From the NCBI GenBank assembly GCA_039621445.1, contig CP154956.1, forward strand, positions 71,980,914 through 72,044,913: DNA of 64,000 bases, written 5' to 3'. This DNA comes from Euglena gracilis (lineage: Eukaryota; Euglenida; Euglenophyceae; Euglenales). Each line of letters begins with the position of its first letter. Position 1 is the stretch's first letter. The notes beneath the pieces were generated by a model. The model was not told the origin of the DNA. It did no database searches and was given only the letters and a program-made list of their open reading frames with translations. Shown here piece by piece: positions 1 to 10,335 of the stretch. The translations under genes and the position numbers were made by a program.

Positions 1-52
1 GGGCGGCGGTCCCCTATAAGCGCACCCGTGCTTCTATTAGGGGGTGGGGTTT

Positions 53-457
<405 letters not shown>

Positions 458-497
458 GGGGTGGTGCTGTGACCGAAAATGCCCCGGCCGAGACCAG

Positions 498-645
498 GAC
501 GCTGGGCCCCCCCGGTGGGCGGTCACCGCCCCGGCGCTGCGGGCGTGGCTGCGGGCTGCCAACGGTCCCGCTGTGCTGCAGCGCTGGCTGGCCAGGCCCA
601 CCCTCGGGCGGCAGCGGACCCAGGGCTTGACGGCCAGTTCAAGAG
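498..645 (+). CDS. Candidate exon upstream in WAPL-like gene
   Basis: After a possible acceptor AG at 496-497, the frame reads a helix-rich stretch including AVTAPALRAWLRAANG and VLQRWLARP. Its Leu/Ala/Arg composition matches the armadillo-type helices of the later exons. The donor near 645 is a guess and no phase check with the next exon was possible. It could be the start of the WAPL domain, or chance coding potential in GC-rich DNA. Confidence 0.35.
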
Positions 646-1049
646 TGGGGCCCCAAAATCAGAGCCCCTACGGCTGGAAGCGCCGGTCCACTCCAAGGGC
701 ACCCGCTGTCCTCAACGCGATGGGATGGGCCAGTTCTGCGAAGGAAGAGAACGTGGGCTCTCCTCTGGGGCAGGTTGAATTTGAAGACGAGGCTGACTCC
801 TCCCAGGGGGGGGAGGGGTGCCAGGCAGTCCAAGGCACCCAGATCCGAACCCCCCCCCCCCCGGCAGCTCAGCCTGGTCTTGGTTCTCCAAACACATCTT
901 CGTTGTCCACAACCGGCAGCCACCAGCTGCCCCTTCCAGCAGCTGTGGGCACAATCCTGTTTGGATGGCTTCCGGCCGACATTTTTGGCGCATGCACGCC
1001 GCTGGCCGACAAGCGCTGGCGGCTCGCCCCCCCCCTTGATGACCCACAG

Positions 1050-1232
1050 GATGGGTGGGTCTGCCCCCGTCGAAGCACGTCCGGCGCTGGGCCACTGCCG
1101 CCTCCGGCGGCGCAGACCGCCCGGCCGCCCTGCTGCTGCGGCTGCTGGAGCTGCTGACGTGTGCCGCGCCGGAGGCCGGTGGGGGTGACGCAGAGGACGC
1201 CGGGTGGCGGGAGGCGCTGCGGGGCCAGGACG
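1050..1232 (+). CDS. WAPL: WAPL-like protein, helical-repeat exon
   Basis: An acceptor CCCACAG precedes the exon. The best frame reads KHVRRWATAASGG, then PAALLLRLLELLTCA, then WREALRGQDG. The Leu-rich amphipathic helix is typical of the armadillo-like WAPL domain, which binds cohesin (SMC3, Pds5 and SA subunits) and opens the ring to release it from chromatin. The donor GTGCTC at 1233 is weak, so the 3' limit is uncertain. Assignment rests mainly on the two exons at 1649-1899 and 3243-3492, whose junction is phase-consistent. Confidence 0.5.
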
Positions 1233-1539
1233 GTGCTCGCTGGGAGCCACAATTGGCATTTTCTGAAATAAGTTCCGTTCGCATGTGAGAATCCCGCCTT
1301 TGCACCCAATTTTTGGCCGCTGGCCCTGTTGGGATTTTTTGGGGCTGGATTTTGGAAAAATATACCCTTTGGGTATATGGACGGAATGAGTGGGTGGAAT
1401 TCTTTCACCAAAAGATAATGCTTGCTTTTCGGAGGACAATTTCACTTTCCATTCTTCTACTCCCACTTTTGTTGTGTTTCACAACCACACAGCAACATGC
1501 GATAAACCCATCCACACCCACCCACCCACCACCCACAAA

Positions 1540-1614
1540 CAAACACACACACACACACACACAAACACCCCCCACACAAACACATTCAACACACACACAC
1601 ACACACACACACAT
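1540..1614. repeat. (CA)n tract before exon 1649
   Basis: Interrupted (CA)n with ACACCC blocks, ending about 35 bases before the exon at 1649. The matching (TG)n and (GA)n run at 1929-2010 lies just after that exon's donor. Confidence 0.9.
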
Positions 1615-1648
1615 GCCACACCGCCCACACCCCCCCACATCTGTGCAG

Positions 1649-1899
1649 CCCTGAGGCCGACCTCCTACCTTGCCTGGTGGATGCACTGGCTGCGCTCGGC
1701 CCGGAGGTCTCGCCGGGGCCCCCTGTCCCGCGGCCGGGCGCCAAGCGGGGCCGGGCACAGCCCCCGCCGGTCGGCCGGGGACCGCCGGTGCCGCCTGCCG
1801 CAGTGGCGTTGATGCAGGCTCGCGTCCTCCGCGTGGCCATCAATGTCTGCGCCCTCTGCAGCCAGCGGCCGCCCAGCAGCCAGGAGAAGGCGCTGACCG
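1649..1899 (+). CDS. WAPL: WAPL-like protein, helical-repeat exon
   Basis: The acceptor is GTGCAG at 1643-1648, just after a (CA)n tract. The frame reads PEADLLPCLVDALAALG, a Pro-rich loop, then ARVLRVAINVCALCSQ and SSQEKALT, and the donor GTGTGA starts at 1900. The last base joins the next exon to make a Gly codon, giving ALT-G-DVDVLTCGL, so the splice phase is consistent. The pattern of a Leu-rich helix followed by an RVLRVAINV-type helix resembles the WAPL/armadillo fold. A (TG)n tract follows the donor closely. Confidence 0.65.
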
Positions 1900-1928
1900 G
1901 TGTGAACTGGACAGCATGGGGGGGTTGT

Positions 1929-2010
1929 ATGTGTGTGTGTGTGTGTTTATGTGTGTGGGTGTGTGAGTGTGTGGGTGTGGGCGTGGATGTGAGAGAGAGA
2001 GAGAGAGAGC
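1929..2010. repeat. (TG)n then (GA)n tract after exon donor
   Basis: TG repeats with GTGGG interruptions, followed by a short (GA)n run, beginning about 30 bases inside the intron that starts at 1900. The rest of this intron up to 2860 has no recognisable gene. Confidence 0.9.
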
Positions 2011-2867
2011 GCGCATGTGTTTGGTACTTCTGTGCTTGTGCTCTGCTGCGAGAAATAGAGGGCATTAGATGCACAAGAGTGAATGCCAATACTTCTTTTC
2101 TCTGTGCCCAATACTGCTTTTCATTTTTTCCACCCCCAGCATTGTGTGAATCCCGTTTTCGCTTCCTCATCTGTTCTTGCACCCCAGTGACATTCCAGTA
2201 GGCCAGTTGGTGTCCTCCCACCAACTCCTGTCGTCGGTGCCACACTACGGTGCCTCATCAACACCACCGCAGCGCTGCTGCCCAGTACCTCTGGACGGGC
2301 CTTCCCTGCTGCCATCTCCGCATCGGATGTCTCACCCTCCACTGTGCAGGCATGTCTGATGCTCTATCATCTATTTCAACCTTTGGCCGGGTACGAATCA
2401 TGTGTGAAAGTGAAAGCTTGCATATATGCATTGCCCACCCAGAAATATTGTGGGTGGGTGGGTGGGTGGGTGGGGTTTCTCGCAGCACCTTCTCCTTATG
2501 TTGCACCAATTTTTGGACAGAGAAGTATTTCTCATTCAATACCATTGAATTCTTTTCCGAGCTCCCATACCAGGCTTTTCTTGCACAGCCTTGCCAGGTC
2601 AATCTGCTGTTCGCTCCTGTTGCGTGACCTGCCAGCTCTTTGCAGCAACGATTTTCCAGACCCCACCCCTCGGGGGGGGGGGGGTTGCTGCAGGCAGCCC
2701 CTAATTTTTTCGCCCAGCCCAGCCACAGCTCTAGGGGGTGCTGAAGGAGAGGGCACCCAAAGCAAGAAGCAAAAACGGAAGACACAAGAAGGCAGAAATC
2801 CGCAGCACAATGATGTCCAAACAAAGACGCTGTACATCATCGTGGATTACAAACACGTTTTCAATTG

Positions 2868-2972
2868 TGTTCCATGTTCGGATCCTGTTTTTTCACCGGA
2901 AACCCGGTGGCGCCGTAGGCGCCCCCGGTTTTCCGGTGAAAAAAAAAAAACGGGATCAAAACACGGAACACC
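2868..2972. repeat. Long hairpin with GGCGCC core
   Basis: An imperfect palindrome of about 100 bases. The arms run GTGTTCC...ATCC inward to CACCGGAAAACC-type sequence and mirror each other around GGCGCC-GTA-GGCGCC at 2909-2923. It lies in an intron of the WAPL-like gene and would fold as a single hairpin in RNA or extruded DNA. A snap-back transposon remnant is the simplest reading. Confidence 0.85.
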
Positions 2973-3242
2973 TAATAAATTTTGGGTGTTCTTTTTAAAT
3001 TTCCTTCAAATTCTACAACAGGTGCTATTTTGAAATGCCAGTTTTGCGTTTGTTGTTGGGCAGTCATCGTGTGTGTTCGTTATGGGTTGTCTGTCGGATT
3101 CCACCATGAAAATAGAGCCCCCCGCCGTTGCCAAAATGGGCTTGTCTGGTTGGCTGGGGAATCCCCCCCGGCGGGGGGAATGACCAGCCCCAGCCCACAT
3201 TTCCGGCCCCCCCCCGGGTTATGTATATGGGGAGGCCCGCAG

Positions 3243-3492
3243 GGGACGTGGACGTGCTGACATGCGGCCTCTGCCTGCTGGTCAACGTCACGGAGTGGGA
3301 CGGCGTCGCCCGCACCCTCGCCGGGGCCACCCCTGGGCTCGTGCCCTTCGTGGCGGCGGAGTTCCGCCGACGGCTGGCGCCCGGCACGACGGCGGGCAAC
3401 ATCGTGGCGGCGTACTGCGCCCTCCTGCTGGGCTGCCTCACCATCGAACAGGGCGGCCCGAACAGTCCCCGCTGGGAGAAGCCAGATTGCAG
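3243..3492 (+). CDS. WAPL: WAPL-like protein, conserved core exon
   Basis: This is the most diagnostic exon of the first gene. The acceptor CCCGCAG is followed by DVDVLTCGLCLLVNVTEWDG, then a helix FVAAEFRRRLAPG, then NIVAAYCALLLGCLT. WAPL domains carry a similar pair of helices (a 'LxLGLLINLVE'-like segment and an 'IVAAYxxLLLGC'-like segment) close to the C-terminus. Two donors are possible: GTGTGG at 3493, taken here, or GTCCCC near 3465. The upstream junction agrees in phase. The following intron of about 3 kb contains the 1.6-kb inverted-repeat element. Alternative: another armadillo-repeat protein. Confidence 0.65.
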
Positions 3493-4137
3493 GTGTGGAG
3501 CAGGAGGATGGAACGAATTTTTGGATGTCTCTTTTTTGATTTTTTTTGTCTGAAAATTTTCTCAAAATGAGCACTTTGTTGCTGAGGGAAAATTTTGGTG
3601 GAAAATGAAATTTGACATTGATTTCTTCTTTTTTTTTGCATTCTGGACAGTTCTTTCTCAATTAAAGTCTCTTTTAGCTTTGTCATGTTTTTTTGAGTTT
3701 AAGTTCAACATTTCTGAATCGGATCGTTTTCATCAGCACCAATGTCATATGTGTTTGAGACTTTTGTGTCATTTGTGGCCCGGCTTTTCGACCCCAGCTT
3801 TCCTATTCAGCCCTGGTGAACCCCAAGAAACATATTTCATCCAAAATTTCATTTTTTATGTTCTTGTTTTTTTTTGTTCTTCGAGTTCATGTTGATTGCT
3901 CCAACTCCCGCCGCCAAACGTCGTGTTATTTGCTTTGCAGTAACCCCAAAATTTTATCACCTCTGGTGTTCCCCCGCTGCAGTTCTGAGAAGTATGGGGC
4001 AAATTGCAAATTGAAGCTGCATGGGAACCGTGTTCATGCCTCCCTCGACACTGGAGTGGGTGTGTTGGTGTTTCGGAGTGTGGGAGCAGGCTTGTGCTTA
4101 GTCGGGTGCCTACCCCAGGGGGGGGGGTGCTAGGGGC
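3493..4137. other. Intronic DNA, no gene seen
   Basis: AT-rich sequence with poly-T runs. Short open frames show no protein-like composition and no repeat unit was recognised. Confidence 0.6.
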
Positions 4138-4142
4138 AGGCA

Positions 4143-5778
4143 CTTAGGCGGCCGGATTCGCACTTAAGCTTTTTTCTTTTTATTTGCGCACTTGCGCGCA
4201 TTTACGATTTTTTTTATTCTGCTTTGATTCGGCTGTGAAGGTCAGGGGTTTGAAAACACGTGAACAAGAGAGTGCAAAAAATGAGCGAAATTTTGGTTTT
4301 GGCTGGGAGACCCCCGGGACTTTGGCGAAAAATGGTGTTTTGGGGGTGTACCAAAATGGACTTTGTACGTCGAAACCCCCGGGACCCTGCCGGCCCAAAG
4401 GGAAAAAAACGCAAAAAAAGCACCTGACCTGCCCCTGTTGCTTCTTTCGGCTGTGTCCCCGGGTGTGTCCGAGCTGCCGGCGGTGTGCGTCCTGGGTGTT
4501 TGCCGGACTGCTTTGTTTGCGGCGCCTTGGTGTGGTGTTCTGGGGCCGTTTGTTAAAGCGCGGGGAGGAAGTGCCGGGGGGTGTGGGTGTGGTGTGACCA
4601 AGCCGGCGACAAGGACACAGGGGAAGGAAGGTAAGTGCGGGGTGTTGGGCAAGGAATGTGCAGGGGGTGAAGAAATGGGGTCCACAGGGAATAAAGGGGA
4701 CAAAGGGGACGGGTGTCTCCCACCTGGCTTATACCCGGGACCCGCACAACCAGTTGTGTGGCAAAGAACCCTACAGGAGAAGCCCAACACTAGAAGGGCA
4801 AAATTGTGTTGATGCGCGCAATTGCGCGCATCAACATGTTTATGTTGATGCGCGCAATTGCGCGCATCAACACAATTTTGCCCTTCTAGTGTTTAGCTTT
4901 GGTACCCATGAACTGACGCCGTTGAAAAACGGTGTGAGAAAGGCCAAATTTTGTCTTCTTGTAACGCAGTCCTGTTGCAGAAAAGGTGTCCAACAGTCAC
5001 AGGTCGTTTGCATGTCATCAATTCATGGTGTTTAACTGCCAAACGGATGACGCCAAAACAACAGGTCGTGTGGGCCGGGTAACAGCAGTACAAATGTACA
5101 CACGTAAGACAGGCAAATTTTGGCCAGTCACATGACGTGTTCCAGTGAACACTCCACACCACCTCTCACCACAAATTTCATCGCCACGTAATCGTGGTGC
5201 AAACCATTGGTTGGCGTGAGGAGTTGTGTTCGCCACCTGTCACGGAGGAGGAGATGGTATCGCACAACTGATGTTTGTTTGATACGCGCATTTGCGCGCA
5301 TCAACAACTTTGTTTGTGTGCTCTAAGGCTCCTACAAACACATCATTTTGAAGCGGTGTATAAAATGTTTATTTGCGCATTTGCATTTGCATCAATTGCC
5401 CGACGGCTGCCTCACGTAGTCTGTGTGTCTGTGGTGGTGTGATCTAATGAGGCCCCGTGTGTTCTCACCGGTGGTGGCAGTGTCCAAGCCAGTTCAGCCA
5501 GCACGTCAGCATCATTTCCAAGTGTCGTTACAAGGGGTGTGTGCCTCTCTCCCGTTTGATGTGCAACAGCACCAGTCTCTCACCCCCAACCCTATTCACG
5601 TCACCCGGCACACCAGACCACTGGGAGTTAATCCCCTCCAAGAGATGGGTGTAACGGTTCTTAAATCGTGTTCTGGGTGTCAGGGTACAGGGTCCCAGGG
5701 GTTACAAAAAAATGGTACATTTGCGCAATTGCGCGCATCCAAAGGAAAAAAGCTTAAGTGCGAATCCGGCCGCCTAAG
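4143..5778. mobile_element. CTTAGGCGG-type DNA transposon, 1.64 kb (family 2)
   Basis: The termini are perfect inverted repeats of 34 bases starting CTTAGGCGGCCGGATTCG. They are flanked by a 5-bp direct duplication AGGCA (4138-4142 and 5779-5783). Inside are several palindromes built on GCGCAATTGCGC, including two nearby copies at about 4811-4870. No reading frame looks like a transposase, so the element is probably non-autonomous. It sits in the intron before the WAPL-like C-terminal exon. The termini resemble those of the elements at 30689, 40096 and 63019, so one transposase type may serve all of them. Confidence 0.93.
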
Positions 5779-5783
5779 AGGCA

Positions 5784-6304
5784 CCCCATAACACCCCATC
5801 TGACCCCCCCGGGGGGGTCGGATTTTGGGGGGTTTCTGCCCACAGCAGGCACCCCCTCTGACCCCGGCGCCTCTGGCGCCGGGGGCCCAGAAAAGGACAT
5901 TTCCAATGAAAATTTTCTGGGTCCCCCCAGGCTGGTTTTTTATCGGGTGCCGACCCTACCCCGGGGGGCTTCCGTGCCTGGGCAGGCACTCCAAGGCACC
6001 CCCCATCCGACCCCCCGGGGGGGGGGGCACACGGCCAAAAGTGCCCTAGCACAGACCCCGGTGCCGAAGGCGCTGGGGAGCCAAAAATGGCCCATTTTCA
6101 AAGGAATGTGCCTGGGCACAGGCTGAAATCCAACCCCCCCCCGGGGGGTAGTGCCTGCCTGGGCAGGCACCCCAAGACACCCTCCCCGCCCCCCCGGGGT
6201 TGGTAAAACACAGCCTGGCCTCCCCCCGGACCCCATCGGGGGGGTGTGGCCTGCAGGGGGCAGGCACCCTATACCACCCCCCCCCCCCCCCCGGTCGGTA
6301 AAGC
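5784..6304. repeat. GC-rich repeat with poly-C/poly-G and micro-hairpins
   Basis: Blocks of CCCCCC-GGGGGG alternate with the phrase GGCAGGCACCCC. It includes GGCGCC-TCT-GGCGCC at 5866-5880 and a degenerate copy near 6058-6076. Similar blocks occur at about 25.2, 38.4, 51.0, 58.2 and 63.6 kb. It abuts the right target duplication of the 1.64-kb element. Confidence 0.7.
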
Positions 6305-6520
6305 ACAAGCCTGTGTGGGAGTGTGGGAGTGTGGGAGTGTGGGTGTGGGTGTGGGTGTGGGTGTGGGTGTGGGTGTTGGTGTGTGTGTGTGGGTGGGTGG
6401 GTGGGTGGGTGGGTGTGGGTGTGTGCTTGTGTGCGTGCGTGTGTGTGTGTGCGCGCGCGCGTGTGTGTGTGTGCGCGCGCGTGTGTGTGTGTGCACGCGG
6501 GCGGGTGTGTGGATGGGTGT
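6305..6520. repeat. GTGGG/TG/GCGC simple-sequence tract
   Basis: A graded simple repeat: GAGTGTGG units, then GTGTGG, then GTGGG, then TG with CGCGCG. It ends just before the last WAPL-like exon. The GTGGG part has G-quadruplex potential. Confidence 0.95.
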
Positions 6521-6577
6521 GGGCACCCTGGACCCGACCACCCGGCCAACCTGTCGTCGGTGATCGCCGCGCTGCAG

Positions 6578-6736
6578 CCCGACGCCGCCCCCGGCCGGGG
6601 GCCGGCGGCGCACCCGATGGTACCTGTGGTGGCGGTGCTGCAGGAGTTCGTCCTGTTCCAGTCACGGGCGGAGGTGCTCACCCAGTCCGCGCTGCGGGGC
6701 CTCCTCCATGTAATAACGGCGGTGGTAGAGGCCAGG
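6578..6736 (+). CDS. WAPL: WAPL-like protein, C-terminal exon
   Basis: The frame reads PAAHPMVPVVAVLQEFVLFQ, then SRAEVLTQSALRGLLHVIT. WAPL proteins end with a comparable helix pair: one ending in F-x-x-F/Y, then an LT-E/Q helix and a final hydrophobic helix. The start is set at the acceptor CTGCAG (6572-6577); the same frame is open further upstream through a TG/GTGGG-rich tract, so the exon may be longer. The frame runs to a stop at 6851-6853, which may be the true end, or a donor may lie near 6709. Phase with 3492 is unresolved, so a small intervening exon is possible. Confidence 0.55.
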
Positions 6737-7109
6737 GCTGTATGGGAATCCCCAAAACCGGAGTCGACCGGCTCCCTCACCCCCACCCTTTCCCGTATTT
6801 CTGGGGTGCCGATTTTTAGGGTGGAAATTTTTATTTGTGCAGTACCATGGTGAGTGGGGGCGGGAGGTTGCTCGACCTCCCCCACCAGGCCTTCCCATAC
6901 AGCCATGGTGAAGGCAAACGCCCTCCCCGTGGCCTCTGCCTGACCTCAGACCACGCTGTTCAGGTTTACTGTTAACGCTCCTGACCTTCCCCTTGTTTGT
7001 GAAATTGTTTAATATACTCCTCCAGTTGTTGATAGCGTTGACTGTCGCTTCACCTCCCTCCACTGTACAAGAAAGAGGTGAGTCCATTTGATCTCAATGC
7101 CCAGTCAGT

Positions 7110-7337
7110 ATGCCCCGCCAACACCCTCAGCAATATTTGGAAGATTTGGAAAAAAACATGGGCTGGCCAGTGGAAAGAAGGCCTTCCCAACCCCGCCTTT
7201 TTTCAAGCTTCGGCCAGCGCAATTTTGTTCAGTCACAATGTGCGATTCCCCCGACCACTGCATGGACGGTTCGCCACGTTGTGTCCGCACCTTCAGGTTC
7301 TTCAGCTGCTGCGGCAACTGCTGCTCCAGGTAATTGA
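7110..7337 (+). CDS. Short hypothetical reading frame at retroelement edge
   Basis: A frame from ATG reads a Gln/Pro/Ser-rich peptide beginning MPRQHPQQYLEDLEKN and ending in Ala/Ser. It closes at a TGA overlapping CAG-GTAATT, which could instead be a splice donor. Sequence around the donor (TGCTCCAGG and the stretch after it) reappears in degenerate form near 11250-11350, so the segment probably belongs to the retroelement. Function unknown. Confidence 0.3.
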   Translation: MPRQHPQQYLEDLEKNMGWPVERRPSQPRLFSSFGQRNFVQSQCAIPPTTAWTVRHVVSAPSGSSAAAATAAPGN

Positions 7338-7496
7338 CGTCGACTGTGAAACCCCAATTTCTTCTCCACTGCATTGTTCATTGAAGTAAAACTAAAATTG
7401 AAGATTGCCTTGCGAATTGATACTCGTCTGGTTCGTCTCCTGTGTATTCTTATTGAATATTGGCTTCTCCTCTCTTTTTTTTTTGTTTGAGCCTCT

Positions 7497-7743
7497 GTTC
7501 CTTTCTTCTGGGTGTCCAAGGGCAAATTTAGAATCAGCCAACCCCGGCGGCACCTCGGGCACCATGCCTTGCTCGCCAGCGGTTTGCTGTAATTGCTCTG
7601 GTGCGCTGCGTTGGGATTCCCTGCTGGGTGCCTTTTTCGCCGGAGCTGGCAGATTCCTAACTTTCCCTTCGACACCCAGAAGAAATTTACAGAGTTCACA
7701 AACGAAGAAGAACCGAGAAAAGTAGTCGAGATCAATTCAATCT
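7497..7743. repeat. Left inverted repeat of DIRS-like element
   Basis: 7563-7743 is the reverse complement of 12935-13113 with high identity over about 180 bases, including TTCGACACCCAGAAGAA and CGAAGAAGAACCGAG. A second, shorter copy in opposite orientation lies at 7497-7548, so the left end can form a local hairpin. DIRS elements are known for inverted outer repeats plus internal partial copies rather than ordinary LTRs, which fits. Confidence 0.85.
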
Positions 7744-7849
7744 CCCGAAGATGATTCCCCATGGTATGCCAACCAACAACTTCAACGGGATAGGCAAAAC
7801 ATGGGCACTAAGCCGACACCTCGGGCTCCGCACTTTGCCCTTGTGAGGC

Positions 7850-7980
7850 CATGCCTTGCTCGCCGGCGGTGTTGTCTGGATTGTTCTTGTTCGCTGGGTT
7901 AGGAGTCCCTGCTTAGTGCCTTTTTTCGCCGGAGTTGGCTGATTCCTAAATTGCCCTTCGACACCCAGAAGAAAGGAACC
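7850..7980. repeat. Second direct copy of the retroelement terminal repeat
   Basis: A direct repeat of 7563-7690, diverged, covering ATGCCTTGCTCGCC through CACCCAGAAGAAAGG. Further degenerate copies occur at about 11771-11865 and 12040-12095. Confidence 0.8.
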
Positions 7981-8097
7981 TCAAGTACCTCACCAATTGA
8001 GAGAAGAAGAAGACAATCAATCAATACAAACTATCCAGAATTTCACGCTCGTGCAGAAATTCAAATCAAAACTTGTTGAATTTTTCGAAAGAATTCA

Positions 8098-10266
8098 ATG
8101 AAAGATGCAACTTCAAAGAAGCACAGCGCTGGAGAACTTCAAGAGGCAGCAGCAGCAGAAGCTGGACAACCTGACGGCGCAGGTCAACTGTGGCGAGCCG
8201 TGGCTGCCCCTTCCCCAAAACAAATTTCCCCCACAGAAATTTCCAGAACCCAAACCCCCCAAAGGGATGGCCACGGACCCTGGCAGACAGTGGTCAGAAG
8301 ACCCCGAAAGGGGCAGAAGCAACAACCAGCAGGCCACTACGGCCATTGGAGGCAGGGCCATTGGGGCCAACATTACACAACACACAATGCATCCAAGCGG
8401 GGCTATGGCAGCCAAAACCGCACAGGCCATGGCGGCCAAAACAGCAAGCTGGGCCATGGCGGCCACAACAGCAATGGCCATGGCGGCCGATGGAACAAAG
8501 GCCAGGGTGGCCAACAATACCAAGGCCAGGGTGGCCAATTCTACAAACAAATGCCCAATGGCAGGGGCAGGACAGGTCCACAACACCCCCCCAGCCATTT
8601 CTTCATCACAAACCCCATCAGGGGAAAAGGATTGGCCCCCAGAGGCCACCCAAGATTATCAATGGGTATGGCGCCCAAGATCAAAGAGAAATCAAAGAAA
8701 TCAATCAATCAACTTTCAAAATCTCAAGAAGGCCAGTGGGGCCAACATCAAAAGGGCCAGTGGGGCCAGAATTATCATCAAGGCCACTGGGGCCATCGAA
8801 TATCAGAAGGGGAGAACCCCCAGAAGCTAAAGGGCTGTCCCCCAGCAGGGGATTCCAATATTTTATTCCAGTGGCAGCCTCAGGAGGATGCCCCAGAAGG
8901 GGCTATGGAGGACAAGGGGGCAGCCCCCCCTCAAGTTTATTCTTCAGTGCCCATGGCAGGGGCAAATCACAACAAGGGGGAGACCCAAAAAGGGGCCCCT
9001 ATGGTATGTCAATCGACAACAACAATGACAAAGTGGAGGATCAGAGAGACTGTGAGCAGAGCATGCACACCCCCCCAGCCACCTTTGCAAAATGCTCAAT
9101 TCACTTCAGAGGTGCAATGTCCAACACCCCTCACCCAGCCCCCAGAAAATCATCTGGTTGGGAAAATAAATTCCATGGAGGAAAAATGGGGAGACACCCC
9201 CCTGTACCAGAGACTTCAGAAAAGTCTAAAATGGTGGACAAAAAATGCCCCCCCAGCAACATGTCAACTGATCAAGAATGGAATTCAGCCCCCCTGGGTA
9301 AATCCCCCAAAATTGTCCACCCACCCAAAGCCCAGGGCCAACCTGGACCTGAACCAGGCAGAAAAAATTCTGCTGGATTACGAAAAATCTGGGTCAGTGA
9401 AACGAGTTTGGGATTCAGACACCCAGCATTTGATCCCATGGTTTTTAATTTCAAAAACAGAAGGGGGAACAACCAAATGGAGAATGATCAGCGACTGCAG
9501 AGAAATAAATCAGCAGTTTCAAGTAAAACCCTTCAAGTTGGATCATATCCAACACATTTTTCCAGTTTTGGAAAAAGGCCACTGGGCAGCAAAAATAGAC
9601 CTAAAAGATGCCTATTTTCATATTCCAGTAAGTCCAGGCCTCAGGCCATTTTTAAGGCATCAGGTGGGGGGGCAGACCTGGGAATTTCAAACAGGCTGCT
9701 TTGGGCTAAATGTAATGCCCCAAATTTTCATGTCAGTGATGAAAACATTCGAGAAACTGTGGAGAAAAAGGGGCATCCAGGTATTTATTTACCTGGACGA
9801 CATTTTGCTGGTGGCCCCCACCCAAAACATTTTACAACATCACCTGAAAACAGTTGTCAAAGATTTGCTGGATTCTGGATTCAAAATCAATGTGAAAAAG
9901 TCCACCCTGCAGCCCACACAAGTGGTAACCCATCTGGGGTTTCAACTGAACTTCCAGGAAGGAAAACTACAGGTGCCCCCCCAGAAAGTCAAAACCATAA
10001 AAAAGGAGCTGGGAAAAATTGTGAAAAAAGATTACATGTCAAAAAGGCAATTGGCTGCCATTTTGGGCCAAATAAGATGCAACCTAATGGCCCTGCCCTT
10101 TTTAAGGGCTTTTACAGACACCCTGGCAAATTTTTTGGTGGCAAAGTCCACAGCCCCCTGGGACTCAAAACACCCCATCTCCCAGGAAATCAAAGCCCAA
10201 TTAAGGGAAATAAAAATTCTGCTGGACACCTGGGGGGGCAGACCCTTCCATCAAAATGCAACCTGA
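8098..10266 (+). CDS. DIRS-like retrotransposon Gag/reverse transcriptase polyprotein
   Basis: A 722-residue frame. The N-terminal third (about residues 60-240) is low-complexity, rich in Gly, Gln, His and Trp (GHGGQN- and GQWGQ-type repeats), as in a nucleic-acid-binding Gag region. From about residue 430 a reverse transcriptase domain is clear: KWRMISDCREIN, then AKIDLKDAYFHIPV, then FLRHQVGG, then the catalytic YLDDILL, then VVTHLGFQLNFQEGKLQVPP. The DLKDAYFHIP, YLDD and LGFxxxxxxxxLxxPP spacing is that of the DIRS/Ngaro group. It copies element RNA to DNA. A TGA at 10264 interrupts the frame just before the RNase H motif. No tyrosine recombinase was found, so the element is probably immobile. 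Confidence 0.88.
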   Translation: MKDATSKKHSAGELQEAAAAEAGQPDGAGQLWRAVAAPSPKQISPTEISRTQTPQRDGHGPWQTVVRRPRKGQKQQPAGHYGHWRQGHWGQHYTTHNASKRGYGSQNRTGHGGQNSKLGHGGHNSNGHGGRWNKGQGGQQYQGQGGQFYKQMPNGRGRTGPQHPPSHFFITNPIRGKGLAPRGHPRLSMGMAPKIKEKSKKSINQLSKSQEGQWGQHQKGQWGQNYHQGHWGHRISEGENPQKLKGCPPAGDSNILFQWQPQEDAPEGAMEDKGAAPPQVYSSVPMAGANHNKGETQKGAPMVCQSTTTMTKWRIRETVSRACTPPQPPLQNAQFTSEVQCPTPLTQPPENHLVGKINSMEEKWGDTPLYQRLQKSLKWWTKNAPPATCQLIKNGIQPPWVNPPKLSTHPKPRANLDLNQAEKILLDYEKSGSVKRVWDSDTQHLIPWFLISKTEGGTTKWRMISDCREINQQFQVKPFKLDHIQHIFPVLEKGHWAAKIDLKDAYFHIPVSPGLRPFLRHQVGGQTWEFQTGCFGLNVMPQIFMSVMKTFEKLWRKRGIQVFIYLDDILLVAPTQNILQHHLKTVVKDLLDSGFKINVKKSTLQPTQVVTHLGFQLNFQEGKLQVPPQKVKTIKKELGKIVKKDYMSKRQLAAILGQIRCNLMALPFLRAFTDTLANFLVAKSTAPWDSKHPISQEIKAQLREIKILLDTWGGRPFHQNAT

Positions 10267-10335
10267 GGGTTGCGCTCAGACAGCAGCACCCATGCTTGGG
10301 GGGGGCTGGACATCCACCAGGAGAAATTGTGCAGC
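10267..10335 (+). pseudogene. Truncated RNase H remnant of the retroelement
   Basis: In the same frame as the reverse transcriptase, directly past the TGA at 10264-10266, the sequence reads SDSSTHAWGGLD. This matches the first catalytic Asp region of DIRS-type RNase H, where a D-x-S-x-x-x-WG pattern is usual. Coding similarity then gives way to the tandem array beginning near 10335. The domain has thus lost continuity through a premature stop and a repeat junction. Confidence 0.7.
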
